Positions 44,535-56,233 of a stretch of 64,000 nt of DNA are shown here, piece after piece. Source of the stretch: Malus domestica (Eukaryota; Streptophyta; Magnoliopsida; Rosales; Rosaceae). The translations under genes and the position numbers were made by a program. The notes beneath the pieces are model-generated. The model was not told the DNA's origin, made no database searches, and worked only from the letters and a program-made list of their open reading frames with translations. Location: positions 28,263,501 through 28,327,500 of the forward strand of contig NC_091661.1 in NCBI RefSeq assembly GCF_042453785.1. Reading direction: 5' to 3'. Positions within the stretch are counted from its first letter, which is position 1, and every line of letters begins with the position of its first letter.

Positions 44535-46271
44535 GCAGAGGTTTCCAATGGGAAAAGCACACAACTAGAAACTGTTGTCTTTGCAGTGAAGAATCTATCG
44601 CGAGAACCTACACCTGAAGACAAGGAGATGCGATGTGGAAAGTGCAATAAAACCAATCACATCACCAAAAATTGTCGTGCACATCTCAAGTGCACTTTTT
44701 GCGGATGGAAAGGCCACACCTTCGATTTCTGTCGAAAACGGAAAGCAGCCACAGAGACCGAATCCAATCGTCTCTTTTCTTCAAAGGGGAATCAAGTTTC
44801 ACAAAGTAACAAGCAAGAGACAGTGCCTAATTTCCCGTTCTCTCAGGAGGACTGCAAGCAAATCCTTCAAATGTTGAACAAGAACAAATCATCATTTGCC
44901 AATCAAGTCAGTAATCTTCCTAGTCATAAAGAACTTTCAGGTAAAGCCTTCTCTTTTCCATGTAAAGGAACCAAAAGTATTTGGATCCTGGACAGTGGTG
45001 CCACGGATCACATAGTTTGCAGTCCTAGTCTCCTTACACACTCACGAGCTGTTGAAAATCATACAGTTGAACTGCCAAATGGTTCCGTTGCCAAAGTCAC
45101 TCACATTGGACAAGTTGTTTTCTCTCATAATCTTATCCTTGAAAATGTCCTATGTGTGCCGTTCTTTAGGTTGAATTTAATATCTATCAGTAAACTAGCC
45201 TATGATTCCTTATATGTCACCATTTTCTTCACCCAATTTTGTGTCATTCAGGACCTTCGCTCGGGGAAGATGATTGGGACAGGAACTGAAAGGGATGGAC
45301 TTTACTACCTCGACCCATCAAAGAAAGGAACATGCAACAATATTCAAACCGTCTCACCAAAGCTTTGGCACCAACGCCTAGGACACCCATCTCATAAAGT
45401 CACTTCGTTATTACCTTTATTTAACAATAAGGCTTGTGATTTGGAAAAATGTTTAATTTGCCCATTGGCCAAACAAACAAGATCACCCTTTCCTTTGAGC
45501 TCTATTTCTACCAAATCATGTTTTGAATTATTGCTTATTGATATTTGGGGTGGTTATCAAGTTGCTTCTATTTCAGGTGCCAAGTATTTCCTTACCATCG
45601 TAGATGACTACACTAGAAGCACTTGGGTTTATTTGATGAAACATAAATCTGAAACAAAAGACATTTTAGTCGGATTCATTCAAATGATTGAGACTCAATT
45701 TAATACCAGAGTTCAAATCATACGAAGTGACAATGGCCCTGAGTTTAAGCTTGAGCAATTTTATGCTCTCAAAGGCATCATACATCAATCTAGTTGTGTC
45801 AACACACCACAACAAAATGGTGTTGCCGAACGTAAACACCGGCATTTGCTCAACGTTGCTCGGGCTTTGCTCTTTCAAGCTTGTTTGCCAAAACGTTTTT
45901 GGGGGGATGCAATCTTAACCTCAGCCTACCTCATCAACAGAACACCCACTCCACTTCTCCAAGGTAAAACACCTTACGAAAAACTGTTTCACAAAGCACC
46001 TAACTATTCCCATTTAAAGGTTTTCGGTAGTTTATGTTTTGCTTCTACACACGCCCAAAGGCCCTCTAAATTCAACCCCCGTGCAATCCAATGCATTTTT
46101 CTTGGGTATCCTTATGGTCAAAAGGGTTATAAATTGTTTGATATAAAACACAATAAGACTTTTGTTTCTAGGGATGTTGTTTTTTTTTTAAGATCATTTT
46201 CCATTCCAAAATCATACCACTTCCGCTGCCCCGTCTCCATCAAACATTACACCCTCACCCATCACGTTTGA
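44535..46271 (+). pseudogene. Copia Gag end, protease and integrase
   Basis: It continues the gag frame: zinc knuckles CGKCNKTNHITKNC and CTFCGWKGHTFDFC, protease WILDSGATDHIV, a pre-integrase His/Cys region (LWHQRLGHPSHK to CLICPLAK), and integrase core (DDYTRSTWVYLM, IRSDNGPEF, TPQQNGVAERKHRHL). The frame is lost at a T run (46178-46189), where the conserved VVFFEDHFPF continues only in the next frame. Confidence 0.85.
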
Positions 46272-48123
46272 CTTGACCTCTCCCATTGAGTCGCACTCAA
46301 GCCTTGCACCCGAAGAAATAAACATCACCTCTCCCACACTTGCCGACATCACACCACTCTCATCTCCTTTACCTACTACAACTCCACCACCAGATACCTT
46401 ATCAACACCTTCACATACCCTACACTCTTCACCACCTCTAACAACTCCATCACCAGACCAACCACCTCCACTCCGTCGTAGCACTCGACCGACCAAAACT
46501 TCCACATTTTTGCAGGACTTTCATGTTGAGGTGGCCCTCCCTTCCCGTGTTGCTCCCACATCTTCCACAAGCATGGTCCAGTCATCAGAACCCACCAGTT
46601 TTTCGCAAGCTGTTCAGGATCCAAAATGGCATGACGCCATGCAAAAAGAGATTGTTGCCCTTCATGACAATCGCACTTGGACTCTTGTGCCCTTACCACC
46701 TCACAAACATCCCATCGGTTGCAAATGGATCTATAAGGTGAAGCTTAAACCTGACGGCAGTGTTGAACGCTACAAAGCTCGTCTCGTTGCTAAAGGCTAC
46801 AGTCAAATTGAGGGGCTTGATTATCGGGAAACTTTTGCTCCAATTGCCAAGCTCACCACCGTCCGCGTCCTCCTAAGTATTGCCTCCATACGAGGCTGGC
46901 ATCTTCATCAACTTGATGTGAACAACGCATTTTTGCATGGTGACTTATACGAGGAGGTTTATATGTCCTTGCCTCCTGGGTTCGGACAAAAGGGGGAGAC
47001 ACGAGTATGCAAATTACACAAATCCATTTATGGTTTAAAACAGGCCTCGAGACAATGGTTTATCAAGCTGTCTAGTGCTCTCAAGACTGCTGGTTTTCAT
47101 CAATCATGGTCAGATTACTCATTGTTCGTCCGAAACCGTCAAGGCAGTTTTATGGCATTACTTGTGTATGTTGATGACGTGATACGTGCAGGTAACAATT
47201 TGAGAGAAATTGAAGAGACTAAACTCTTCCTTTCCCAACATTTTAAACTAAAGGATTTGGGAAAACTCAAATACTTTTTGGGGATAGAAGTTGCAAGATC
47301 TAAACAAGGGATTGCCTTGTGCCAACGTAAATATGCGTTGGAGATACTAGAAGATGCTGGGTTCCTTGGTGCGAAGCCCTCACGATTACCAATGGAACCA
47401 AACATGTCCCTTACACAAACTGATGGGACACTCCTACATGATCCTTCTTCATACAGGCGACTCGTAGGGAGGCTGATTTACTTAACCATCACGCGGCCTG
47501 ACCTGACTTATGTGGTTAATATGTTGAGCCAATTCATGGACAAGCCACGACAACCACACCTTGAAGCGGTGCATAAGGTTCTCAGGAACATCAAACAATC
47601 TCCTGGACAGGGAATTCTTTTGCCTTCTACAGGTTCACTACAATTACAAGCCTTTTGTGATGCTGATTGGGCTCGGTGTAAAGACACTAGAAGGTCAATA
47701 ACCGGTTATTGTATCTTCCTTGGACAAGCACCGATATCTTGGAAAACGAAGAAACAAAGCACAATATCTCGTTCTAGTGCAGAGGCAGAATACCGTTCTA
47801 TGGCTACTACTTGTTGTGAAGTTATATGGCTAAGAAACATTTTGAAGGACTTGCAAGTAAATCATGCACAACCAGTCACAATGTTTTGTGATAATCAAGC
47901 TGCCATGCACATTGCTTCGAACCCAGTGTTTCATGAACGAACGAAGCATATAGAGATAGACTGTCACCTAGTACGTGAGAAGATTCAAATGGGAATGGTG
48001 CAAACAGCTTACATACGGACCTCGAATCAACCTGCAGACTTGTTCACCAAACCACTAAGCTCGGCACAATTTGAGGTCTTAATTAGCAAGTTGGGTGTCA
48101 TCGACATTCACACTCCAACTTGA
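46200..48123 (+). pseudogene. Copia reverse transcriptase and RNase H
   Basis: In the +1 frame after the T run: a Pro/Thr-rich linker, then RT (WHDAMQKEIVALHDNRTW, DVNNAFLHGDLYEEVYM, LLVYVDDVI) and RNase H (FCDADWARCKDTRRSITGYC, SSAEAEYRSMA, CDNQAAMHIASNPVFHERTK). It ends DLFTKPLSSAQFEVLISKLG and stops in the polypurine tract. Motifs are intact. Confidence 0.9.
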
Positions 48124-48130
48124 GGGGGAG

Positions 48131-48330
48131 TGTTTAAATGCATGAAATAAACATGTTGGAATAATGGTGAAATTAGGCTAATCAAATTTCTTGTTCAAAG
48201 TTAGGCAAGTTAGGTTAATCAAGCAAGATAGGTAAGTTAGGCAAAATTAGGTTTATGATCTTTTTCTTCCCTATATATATGTTTCATCTTGTAATTGTTT
48301 CATCAAGCAAATATACATCAAAATTCAATA
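48131..48330 (+). repeat. Copia 3' LTR
   Basis: 200 bp, TGTTTAAATGC to AAATTCAATA, followed by GTTTT. Confidence 0.85.
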
Positions 48331-48335
48331 GTTTT

Positions 48336-48877
48336 CACGGCTGATAAGTATACATTATTGCAGGTTGTTATAGCTACTTGTGCACCAGATGTTTTGCCGC
48401 AACGATATGGCAGAAGCTGTGCCACGAGGATCCACTGTCGTTAACGACAGGATCCGCTGTTGTCAAACGGTCGTGTAGGTAATGGGATTTCGAGGGATTG
48501 TAATGGAGGACTATCTCCTGATATCACCTGTTTTTGCGATGGAACGAAGTTGGGAGAGGAGGTACAGTGAACAGACGCTGTCGTGAACATTGAGTTCTGA
48601 AGAACTAGTCAACTAAACAGCAACACAAGGAATGAAATTGAGGGAGCTGAAGTGCTCATCTTGTAGGAAACAATGTCAAGCGTAGCCGCCCTAACAGCCG
48701 TGGGGATTTTGCGCTGGCGTTGCTCGGGCAATGTTAGAGTACCATGTTTTCTTACACATCAACATGGATTTTGTAGCGTATACTGAATAATCAATAAAGC
48801 CATTTGATTTCAAGAAACTTGCATTTGAATTTTGACATGGATAAAGAAGAATTAATGGTACAGATCACTTACGTAAA
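48336..48877. other. Region between HMA D/copia and the hydrolase 3' end
   Basis: No open frame recognised. It contains a perfect palindrome GTCGTTAACGAC at about 48439 between two GGATCC sites. The last part (48780-48877) is probably the 3' UTR of the - strand hydrolase gene. Confidence 0.4.
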
Positions 48878-50289
48878 CTACTTGAAGCTAACAGCCGGAA
48901 GTTTACTGCTAAGGTTCACTATCCATTCACGAATAATTGAATTCACTTCATCGGGCAGTTCGTCGTGCGGGCAATGACCTAATTTCAAAAACAATGAAAG
49001 GAATAAACTTGTACGAAACTTTTGGGCATAAACACAGCATACAACAATGGAAATATTTTACACACCGGCATCCAACTCCTTGACGATGAACCCAGCACAA
49101 TGCTCTTTAAGCGTAGCCACTGTTGACTTGGAGTCCGATATTGGATCTCTCATCCCCTAACCGAGACAGACAGACAAAACAGTAGGATTAAGGGGTTTTA
49201 AACAAAATCAAAAGAGAAGAGAGAGATTTCTCCCTGCTTGTTAAGACTTAATAATTTACCTGTATAATCATAACTTTGTCCTTGAATTCATCCAAGAGAT
49301 AATTAAGAGGGATTGAGAGATTGAAGCTAAAAACGCTTTCAAGGACCACTGCCACCCCGGGATCATATGACTTTCAAGTTACGTTAAGGAGACTTTTGAC
49401 TAGTTACATGTTTTTTAGTTTGTATAAGAAAAATCAACTGTGATTGCTAGTTCCTAGAGAAAAATAAATATACTTCACATGTAAGAGGATACTGCTCTTA
49501 GCATTTCATCAATAAGCCAATTGTCGACTCGCTCTGTTTTCTGCAGAGAAAAGGTCGTAAAAACACAAACTAATACTACGAAAGTGAACCATATTCGAAA
49601 AAAAGACAGTACAGACACTTACAGATGGGTAGCAATTCTTCACTATGTCCTTGAGTGTCAACCTTAAGTAGAACAGAAGGAATTTAGCACCTAGCCATGA
49701 AGCAACCGAAGTTCTTCTCTCCTGAAACAGAAAACTATAGTATGAGACTGTCAAAATCGTACGAAAGAAAGGGATCTCACATGTTTTTAATCAAGCTTAC
49801 TTTGGCGAACAACACAGAGGAATATCCTGGAATAACATTCCCACCACTGTTGATAAGAACCACAGATTTGACCAAAGTAGGCCAAAGACGAGCGACAATT
49901 GAAATAATATAACCTGGAGACAGAAAATCGTAACAAATAACAATAAGATTCACAACAGATACGCACACTGGTGATTAAAAGCTAAAATTAAAAGCTAAAA
50001 TTGTAAGACATTGTTTAGGTAAGTTGATCATCTCGTTTCTAGTTTAAAACATACCACCAATTGAGTTCCCAACCAGATGTGCTGGTTCACCCACAACTTC
50101 AATAATGAAATCTCTAAGCATTTCAGCCCACATGAGTTCAGTGTATTCAATATTTGGCTTTTCCGATTTGCCAAATCCTAATAGTGTGATGGCCCATACT
50201 CGGTTTCCACCTTCAGCAATGGCACGTATGTTGTCACGGTAACCATGAACCAGAAGAGTAGCAGGACCTTCTTCACCCACAACTGTATA
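48878..50289 (-). pseudogene. Alpha/beta-hydrolase half of a photolyase-hydrolase fusion gene, 5'-truncated
   Basis: Seven exons read on the - strand: 50289-50055, 49913-49801, 49721-49623, 49540-49493, 49370-49260, 49156-49066, 48978-48878, all with GT/AG borders (798 nt, no stop before TAG). Seen in order: YTVVGEEGPATLLVHGYRDN, WAITLLGFGKSEKPN, HLVGNSIGG (the nucleophile Ser), SVVLINSGGNVIPGYSS, WLIDEMLRA, DPGVAVVLESVFSFNLSIPL, MIIQGMRDPISD (acid Asp region), ELDAGHCPHDELPDEVNSII (His). It matches the C-terminal domain of plant At4g25290-type photolyase-hydrolase proteins. About seven residues normally following LLVHGFG are missing, which affects the oxyanion-hole loop. The upstream photolyase exons are absent: element II starts 38 bp upstream. 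It could be expressed as a hydrolase only from a new promoter. Confidence 0.75.
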
Positions 50290-50327
50290 CTGACAAAAGG
50301 ATAGTAGTATCACAGTGAAAGAGTAGG

Positions 50328-51092
50328 CGTGGAGCCAAAAATATTCACAAGGCGACATGTGAATCTTTGACAAAATAAGACAAAACTACCCTTGGGGCAT
50401 ACAGAGATTCCTACGCACAAGCGGAAGCAATTATCCCTCAACCAAGTCAAAAGTGCCCAAAATAGGTATCAACTTAAAACCTAATTTATTCATAGATTTC
50501 CTATTTCATTATTTAGCTAATCAATTAGCTAAATACTATACTTATTCCATAATTCCTAAAACATTCCTTCTAAAATAATGATAAATAGCTAATTAATTGG
50601 TTAATTAGCTAATTATTCCCTTAATTAGCATTTAGACCTTTCACTTTACCCTAACTCCCACAAAAGGGCCGGCTATCCCCATTTCAAAACCTCATCCATC
50701 ACCTTTTCTACTTTTTTCACCATTTCTTCCTTTTTATTAGCCAATAAATTCCATAACTACAAAAGCATTTCCTTTTATGTTTAATTAGCCAATTAATTGG
50801 CTAATTAAACCAAAACAAAACCTAAAACCCTACTAAGTGGCTGGCCATCCTTTCCTCTCCTATAAATTGGTTCTCATTTTCACCAAACACTAATTCCAAC
50901 ACTTTAGCAAAAATCCCAAAATTCTCTAAACACTCTTTCTCTCTAAATTCTAACTTTAGCATCGGAGGTTCTTCGGCCAAAGCCCCCCAATTCATCGTGG
51001 GCACGTGAGGCTCTTGGCCTTAACCTAAGGTGTTAATTGTTTTGTGGGTGCAAAATTGTCCAAAATCAAGGAGGAAGAAATTTGCCTCCACA
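50328..51092 (+). repeat. Element II 5' LTR
   Basis: 765 bp, ends TTTGCCTCCACA, followed by the same primer-site-like AATTGGTGCTTTCATTGAGA as element I. It carries the uninterrupted Helitron target AAAACATTCCTTCT at about 50563. Confidence 0.9.
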
Positions 51093-51256
51093 AATTGGTG
51101 CTTTCATTGAGAGTTGAAATCCATACTCGTAGAAGACTCTCGCACAAAAAGGTTTTTTCTTTATTTTCTAGTCCATTTGAATATTTTTCATACGCTCTTA
51201 TTATTAGAATTTTTTACTTGCAAAGGTTCTTTGATAAAACGTATAAGCAAAATATA

Positions 51257-51392
51257 ATGGCTAGAAATTTAGAAAATTCCACAAGTGAAAATTCTAATGT
51301 TCAAGAAATGGGATTGCGGAGATCCGTGAGGCTAAATGCGACAATAAGTGGAGCAGTACCACCACCACGAGTTTCCACCATGGGAACCACTC
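51257..51392 (+). pseudogene. Element II gag N-terminus
   Basis: ATG at 51257 opens MARNLENSTSENSNVQEMGL as in element I and breaks off at the inserted foreign segment at about 51391. Confidence 0.6.
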
Positions 51393-51602
51393 TTTCTTTT
51401 CTTTCTCCCCCATTTCTCATTTTGTTGATTGAAAGAGGATAAGCGCTATCCATTGAGTAAAGGAGTTATTCGGGCGGTTGGCGGGAAGGAAGCAGCCCCA
51501 GCCTCTGTCCGGTCGATCATTCCGCTGGCATCTTGCATTCACGCCTCCGTTTGACTGCCGCTTGGGGATGTAGTTGTAGATACGTTAGTCTTAGTGGGTA
51601 GC
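51390..51602. other. About 200-bp insert specific to element II
   Basis: Between GGGAACCAC and GTAGCCACCC element I has only a short stretch, while here about 200 bp of different base composition lie (TTTCTCCCCCATTTCTCATT, GGCGGTTGGCGGGAAGGAAG, CCGCTTGGGGATGTAG). The style resembles plant mitochondrial DNA, but I cannot confirm this. Confidence 0.4.
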
Positions 51603-51739
51603 CACCCATGGCGAGGTCCATGGTGCCTTCACCACGGCTCGAGCCGTGACATCCAAGGCTTACAGCACCAAGGCCACGGCCCAAGTCGTGTCATCCAAGT
51701 TTGCACGGGCCTGGGCCCAAGCCTCGCATTCGCATGCAT

Positions 51740-52545
51740 CACATACTAAGCAGCCTGCTCCCGCCAAGCAGCCCATTCCCGTGGCCCAGCCTGCTTCCGT
51801 TGAGCAACCCACTCCTGTGGCACAGCCTGCTCCTGCCAAGCAGCCTGCTCTCGTGACCCAGCCTGCTCCCGACGAGCAGCCCACTCCTGTGGCCCAGCCT
51901 GCTTCCGTCGAGCAACCCACTCATGTGGCCCAGCCTGCTCCTGCCAAGTAGCCTGCTCTCGTGACCCAGCCTGCTCTCGACGAGCAGCCTACTTCCGTGA
52001 TCCAGCTTGCTTCCGTCGAGCAACCTACTCCCGTGGCCCAGCCTGCTCTCGTGACCCAGCCTGCGCCAGACGAGCAGCCCACTCCCGTGGTCCAGCCTGC
52101 TTCCATCGAGCAGCCCACTCTCACGGCCCAACCTGCTCCTGCCGAGCAGCCTGCTCTCGTGACCCAGCCTGCTCCCAACGAGCAGCCAACTCCCGTGGTC
52201 CAGCCTGCTTCCGTCAAGCAGCCCACTCTCACGGCCCAACCTGCTCCTGCCGAGCAGCCTGCTCTCGTGACCCAGCCTGCTCCTGACGAGTAGCCCACTC
52301 CCGTGGCCTAGCCTGCTCCTGCCAAGCAGCCTGTTCTCGTAACCCAGCCTGCTTCCGACGAGCAGCCCACTCCCATGGTCCAGCCTGCTTCCATCGAGCA
52401 GCCCACTCTCACGACCCAACCTGCTCCTGCCGAGTAGCCTACTCTCGTGACCCAGCCTGCTCCCGACGAACAGCCCACTCCCATAGCCCAGCCAGCTCCA
52501 GTCGAGCAGCCCACTCTCACGGCCCATTCTGCTCTAGTGGCTTTC
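51740..52545 (+). repeat. Pro/Gln-rich coding repeat of element II
   Basis: About 800 bp of degenerate units coding EQPTPVAQPA / QPALVTQPAPDE, much longer than in element I (about 260 bp). Several units carry TAG in place of CAG/AAG (such as near 51950, 52292, 52315 and 52436), so it is no longer one frame. The long - strand frames across it are mirror artefacts. Confidence 0.75.
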
Positions 52546-52737
52546 CAAGCAGCCCAAGTCGACCCAAGACTATCTCAACCATCCGAACCTACCATCGAGC
52601 CGGGGGCATTCTCACCATATTTTTTTACGGATTTGACATTTTCCAACTCAAATCACGCGCCCGGAGTCTACCACCCTTCCACTGCCCAATGAGGCACATT
52701 CCTTCTAAGCTCTTCCAATCCAAATGGCGAACAATAC

Positions 52738-53286
52738 TTGTCTCGACAAGTCATAGAGTTGACGAGTGCCCTTGCACAACAGACAACATTGGTGAATCAA
52801 CTTTTGCAACGCATCGGGATCCAACGTGCCCCGGACGAGGTATCCCGAAGTAGGACAAGGGCAGATGGACCTTTCCAGCAGCGTCCCGGCAAGCAGCCAC
52901 GAGCCAAACGTTTGGGCAGTCTACATTCCCATCTTAGCGCGCGGAGGAGCATGCATTCTCGACTAGGCCTACAGATGAGCATACATTCACGGTTGGGGTC
53001 ATACTCTGATAGTCAACATGAGCAACCTTCCGGACAAATTGTCCATTTGCGGCTAAGCCCACAAGAAGCATCATTCACCTTACATCAGAGTAGGCAGCAC
53101 GACAGACGGAGAGAAACAATCACTCAATCCAGCTCAAGTTCAACCAGCAGCCTGCGAAGAACTCATTCGCCTGCTAGGAACGCACCACATGCACTGCATC
53201 CGCGGCATAGACAAGCCAAACACATGAAAGAGAAGCCTAGACCAGCAAGTCATGGCTGGGGGCAACTGAGAGCTCCGCTACCCTAA
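52738..53286 (+). pseudogene. Element II gag linker region
   Basis: Open frame with MSRQVIELTSALAQQTTLVN, LLQRIGIQRAPDEVSRSR, and Ser/Arg/His-rich repeats (SLHSHLSARRSMHSRL). It corresponds to 16022-16590 in element I. It ends with a TAA at 53284-53286, shortly before the gag core. Confidence 0.55.
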
Positions 53287-53319
53287 CAAAGGCAAATTCA
53301 AAAAGAAGTAGAGAGACTA

Positions 53320-53979
53320 TTGACCAATCGATTACATGATTTCCAACGCAACGAGGTCACCGACGAAGCACTACGACGGAACATGACCAACATAAGCAGG
53401 TCACCCTTCACGGACGAGATTAAGCAGGCAGAGCCTCCACGCGAGTTCAGCATGCCACATTTCACATCTTTCAAAGGGGATGAAGACCCGGAAAGACACT
53501 TAAAGTGCTACCGAAGCGCAATGATCCTTTATCGAAACAACGATGATCTCATGTGCAAGATATTCGCCACCACTCTACAAGACGAGGCGCAAGATTGGTT
53601 CTACACCCTGCCGCCACAATCCATCCGGAATTTCTACTTTCTTTGGTTTTCACCAAAGAATATTCATCCTATCGCTCGATTAAAAAAAAAGTCTGACCAT
53701 TTGTTCGATGTCAAGAAGTACCCAAAGGAGTCGCTTCGCGACTATGTGAGGAGATTCAAAGCAGAGAAGGCAAGGATAGTCGGATGCAACGACTCGATAG
53801 CTAGAGCAGCCTTTCAAAAAGGACTTCCAGCAGACCACCCGCTATTCGGAAAATTGATCATGAAAGAAGATCTGACTCTGGCAGACTCTTTTGCTTTGGC
53901 AGAAAAGCATGCACTTTGGGATGAGGCTCGCCAATGCACATTCAAGGACTTGAAGAAGTACCCGACATCACCTCCCTAG
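53320..53979 (+). CDS. Element II gag core domain, open
   Basis: 220 codons: RRNMTNISRSPFTDEIKQ, MPHFTSFKGDEDPERHLKCY, AMILYRNNDDLMCKIFATTL, DWFYTLPPQSIRNFY, ESLRDYVRRFKAEKARIVG. It is a Ty3-gypsy retrotransposon gag domain (capsid). Against element I it lacks GAAC at about 53638 and has one extra A in the A run at 53682-53690; together they remove one codon and change about 17 residues, but keep the frame. An N-terminal Met is only the first one in the open frame, not a proven start. Confidence 0.7.
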   Translation: MTNRLHDFQRNEVTDEALRRNMTNISRSPFTDEIKQAEPPREFSMPHFTSFKGDEDPERHLKCYRSAMILYRNNDDLMCKIFATTLQDEAQDWFYTLPPQSIRNFYFLWFSPKNIHPIARLKKKSDHLFDVKKYPKESLRDYVRRFKAEKARIVGCNDSIARAAFQKGLPADHPLFGKLIMKEDLTLADSFALAEKHALWDEARQCTFKDLKKYPTSPP

Positions 53980-55195
53980 AAGCAGCGGATGACTTATTCG
54001 CATGTTTGACGGTATCTAAAGTAGTAATAAGGTCTACCATCATGCGAGAAGAGCTGGGGGCCCGACTACCTGTATTCTACAATTCAAAAGCTTTCCTCGA
54101 TGCTATTAAAAATTCAAAAGCTAACTTTGGCAATAATTGTTGTAACCCAAAAGCTTAAGTTTTACCTTCAAAAGCAAGCAGTCATCATCGTGACGCACTA
54201 TTCTGCCGAATCCAAACCGACAACAATAAAGGCGTAGACCCTGGCAGATGTAAAGTTTTCTGACTAATGCAACAACTCGGCCCAACGATGCCCCGAAGGT
54301 AGCCGAGCACACTTTAGCCACACCTGCTCCCTCAGTGGAGATTTCTAACGTTTGCATGTCGACGGCGCATCCAACTACGAAGGCTCGTGAGCAGCCGTGG
54401 TTCTTGCCACCCCAGACGTTTCAATGCTCAAGCAGGCGATCACTGTAAGCTTCAAAACATCTAACAACGAAGCAGAGTACGAAGCCCCATTAGCAGGCCT
54501 TCGAATGACAAAAGACTTGGTGGTGAAAAAGCTTTCAATTCATTCCAAGTCCTAGCTAATCACCAGCCAGACTACTAGGGGCAAAGGCATGATGATCGTG
54601 GCAACCGACTACTTCACCAATAAGAAAAGAAAATGGCCAGACGAACTCCAAGGATGTCTATGGGCATATCGCACAACCAAAAGACGAACAACCGAAAGGA
54701 GATGGCCACAAGCTTAGATCTGGCAGAAGAGATGCGCGCACAGACTATCAATCGCATCGCAGCCTACCAGCATCAGCTCCTTTCCAGCTACAACAAAAGG
54801 GCCAAGATCCGGCAGTTTCAGCCTGGAGAACTGGTCATAAGAAAAACCTTCATCACTACCAGTAGAAAAGGCTCCAAAAATATAGATCCCATCTGGGAAA
54901 GTCCGTACAAGATCAGCAGAGTAGGTGGCAAGAACAATTACACCCTTGCCACCATAAAACGACAAAAAGATTGAAAAACAATGGAACACCTACAATCTGA
55001 GGAAGTACCATGTGTGACCTCTCGCTACATCAAAGCCCGAAGACTCAAGCAGCTCGACGGGCACTACCTCACCAGTCGAGGATTATCCAGTTGTTATGCA
55101 GTTATTACCTTACATCTAAGTTCTCGTTCGTTTAACTCGTTTTTCAATGAGAAATTCAGAAGTAATCACGACTTGGCTTGACTACATGCTTACAA
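53980..55195 (+). pseudogene. Element II pol remnants (RNase H, integrase end)
   Basis: Same arrangement as in element I: RNase H-like MREELGARLPVFYNSKAFLD (about 54041-54100), a second RNase H piece (EAEYEAPLAGLRMTKDLVVK, about 54470-54530), and integrase end (YNKRAKIRQFQPGELVIRKT, 54790-54850). Frames are interrupted between the pieces. Confidence 0.65.
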
Positions 55196-56225
55196 CAACT
55201 GATCATTCATGCACTTCAAAAGAAGATTGCGCCCTTCTTAGGGACTTACCGCAGAATTGCGCCTCCCGAGGGACCAACCATGCTCTCCAGTGTGAGAAGG
55301 TAAACTAATTGCTCTCCAACGCGATAGGGTAAACCAATTCCCCGACACCCACATGGGTCAGGTCTCCAAGAACGGGAGGATAAACTCTACACTCCGAATA
55401 TCCAGACGTGGATGAGCCGGGCTGCCCTAGTATAACTAGATGCACGATGGCTTGCGCTGGGATTCCTAGAAGTAGCCGCAATGGTCTTTTTCAAGGCTTA
55501 GCTAACTGAAGGATTTTGGGTCTCTTGGCCTAATCCGTGGGAAACCGGGCCCTTGAGACGGAGAGGGCACATTATGCAGTACATCAGATGGACGGCTGCC
55601 CTGGAATCCTAAAGCTGCTACCGAGTGCACTATGGTAGCCTACGGATTCCGGAAGACTGCCTATGGCTTGCCCTTCGAGCAGTAAAGCCGCTCTAGACTT
55701 TTACAACCGCACATTCTTGTGAAAGGTTAAACAAGCTAGCACACATATACGAAGTTTTATCCATTGCCGACATGCTACGTAGTCGATAAGCTTCACCTCT
55801 GCCAAGCGCGGAACAACCTACACAAAGTCCTAAAGTGTTGTGATACTTGCTACGCAACCTACGGAATTGGAGAAACTCAAGGTTAACAGCCTAGTGGTTA
55901 CGCGGACTTGTCTGCTTCTGTAAGTAAGGCATCCGGCTGCCAACCCAATGGCTAACAACTTTGCAAAGTTCTATACCAACACCTACGGCTGCATAGGCTA
56001 CGCGAGCTTGTCTGCTTATAAAAAAGTAGCATGTTTGCCACTGGTCTATCAAGTCTAAAGGTTAAGGCATGAACAAAAGAATAAAAAATGAAGAAAAGTT
56101 AAAGAAAACATGTTTATAAACAACTAGTAAAGGCCGAAAGAGTTCAAGCAAAATAAGAGCTGCAAGGAAAAAACAAAGAAAATCTTAAAGGCTACCTAGA
56201 TGACTACACTTTAGCAGCCTGGATA
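55196..56225. other. Element II non-coding spacer
   Basis: Equivalent of 18501-19520. No coding signal; the C10 run is replaced by CGCCTCCCG. Confidence 0.5.
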
Positions 56226-56233
56226 TCCCACGA

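Larger units (their letters stand above)
43605..48330 (+). mobile_element. Ty1-copia retrotransposon, nearly intact
   Basis: 4726 bp, with LTRs of 198 bp and 200 bp and 5-bp target duplication GTTTT (43600-43604 and 48331-48335). The tRNA-Met primer site TGGTATCAGAGC (43803-43814) and polypurine tract TGAGGGGGAG (48121-48130) are in place. The domain order protease-integrase-RT-RNase H defines copia. One stop and one homopolymer frameshift break the polyprotein. The two LTRs differ at several positions, so it is older than the neighbouring chromovirus. Confidence 0.95.

Noticed and set aside
51739..52527. 262-codon - strand frame and a similar one at 15318-15773, Gly/Arg/Ser-rich
   Set aside because: Mirror image of the Pro/Gln repeat on the + strand; the periodic sequence lacks stops on both strands.
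51740..52545. Regularly repeated units reminiscent of a CRISPR array
   Set aside because: Plant nuclear DNA; units are contiguous coding repeats without unique spacers.
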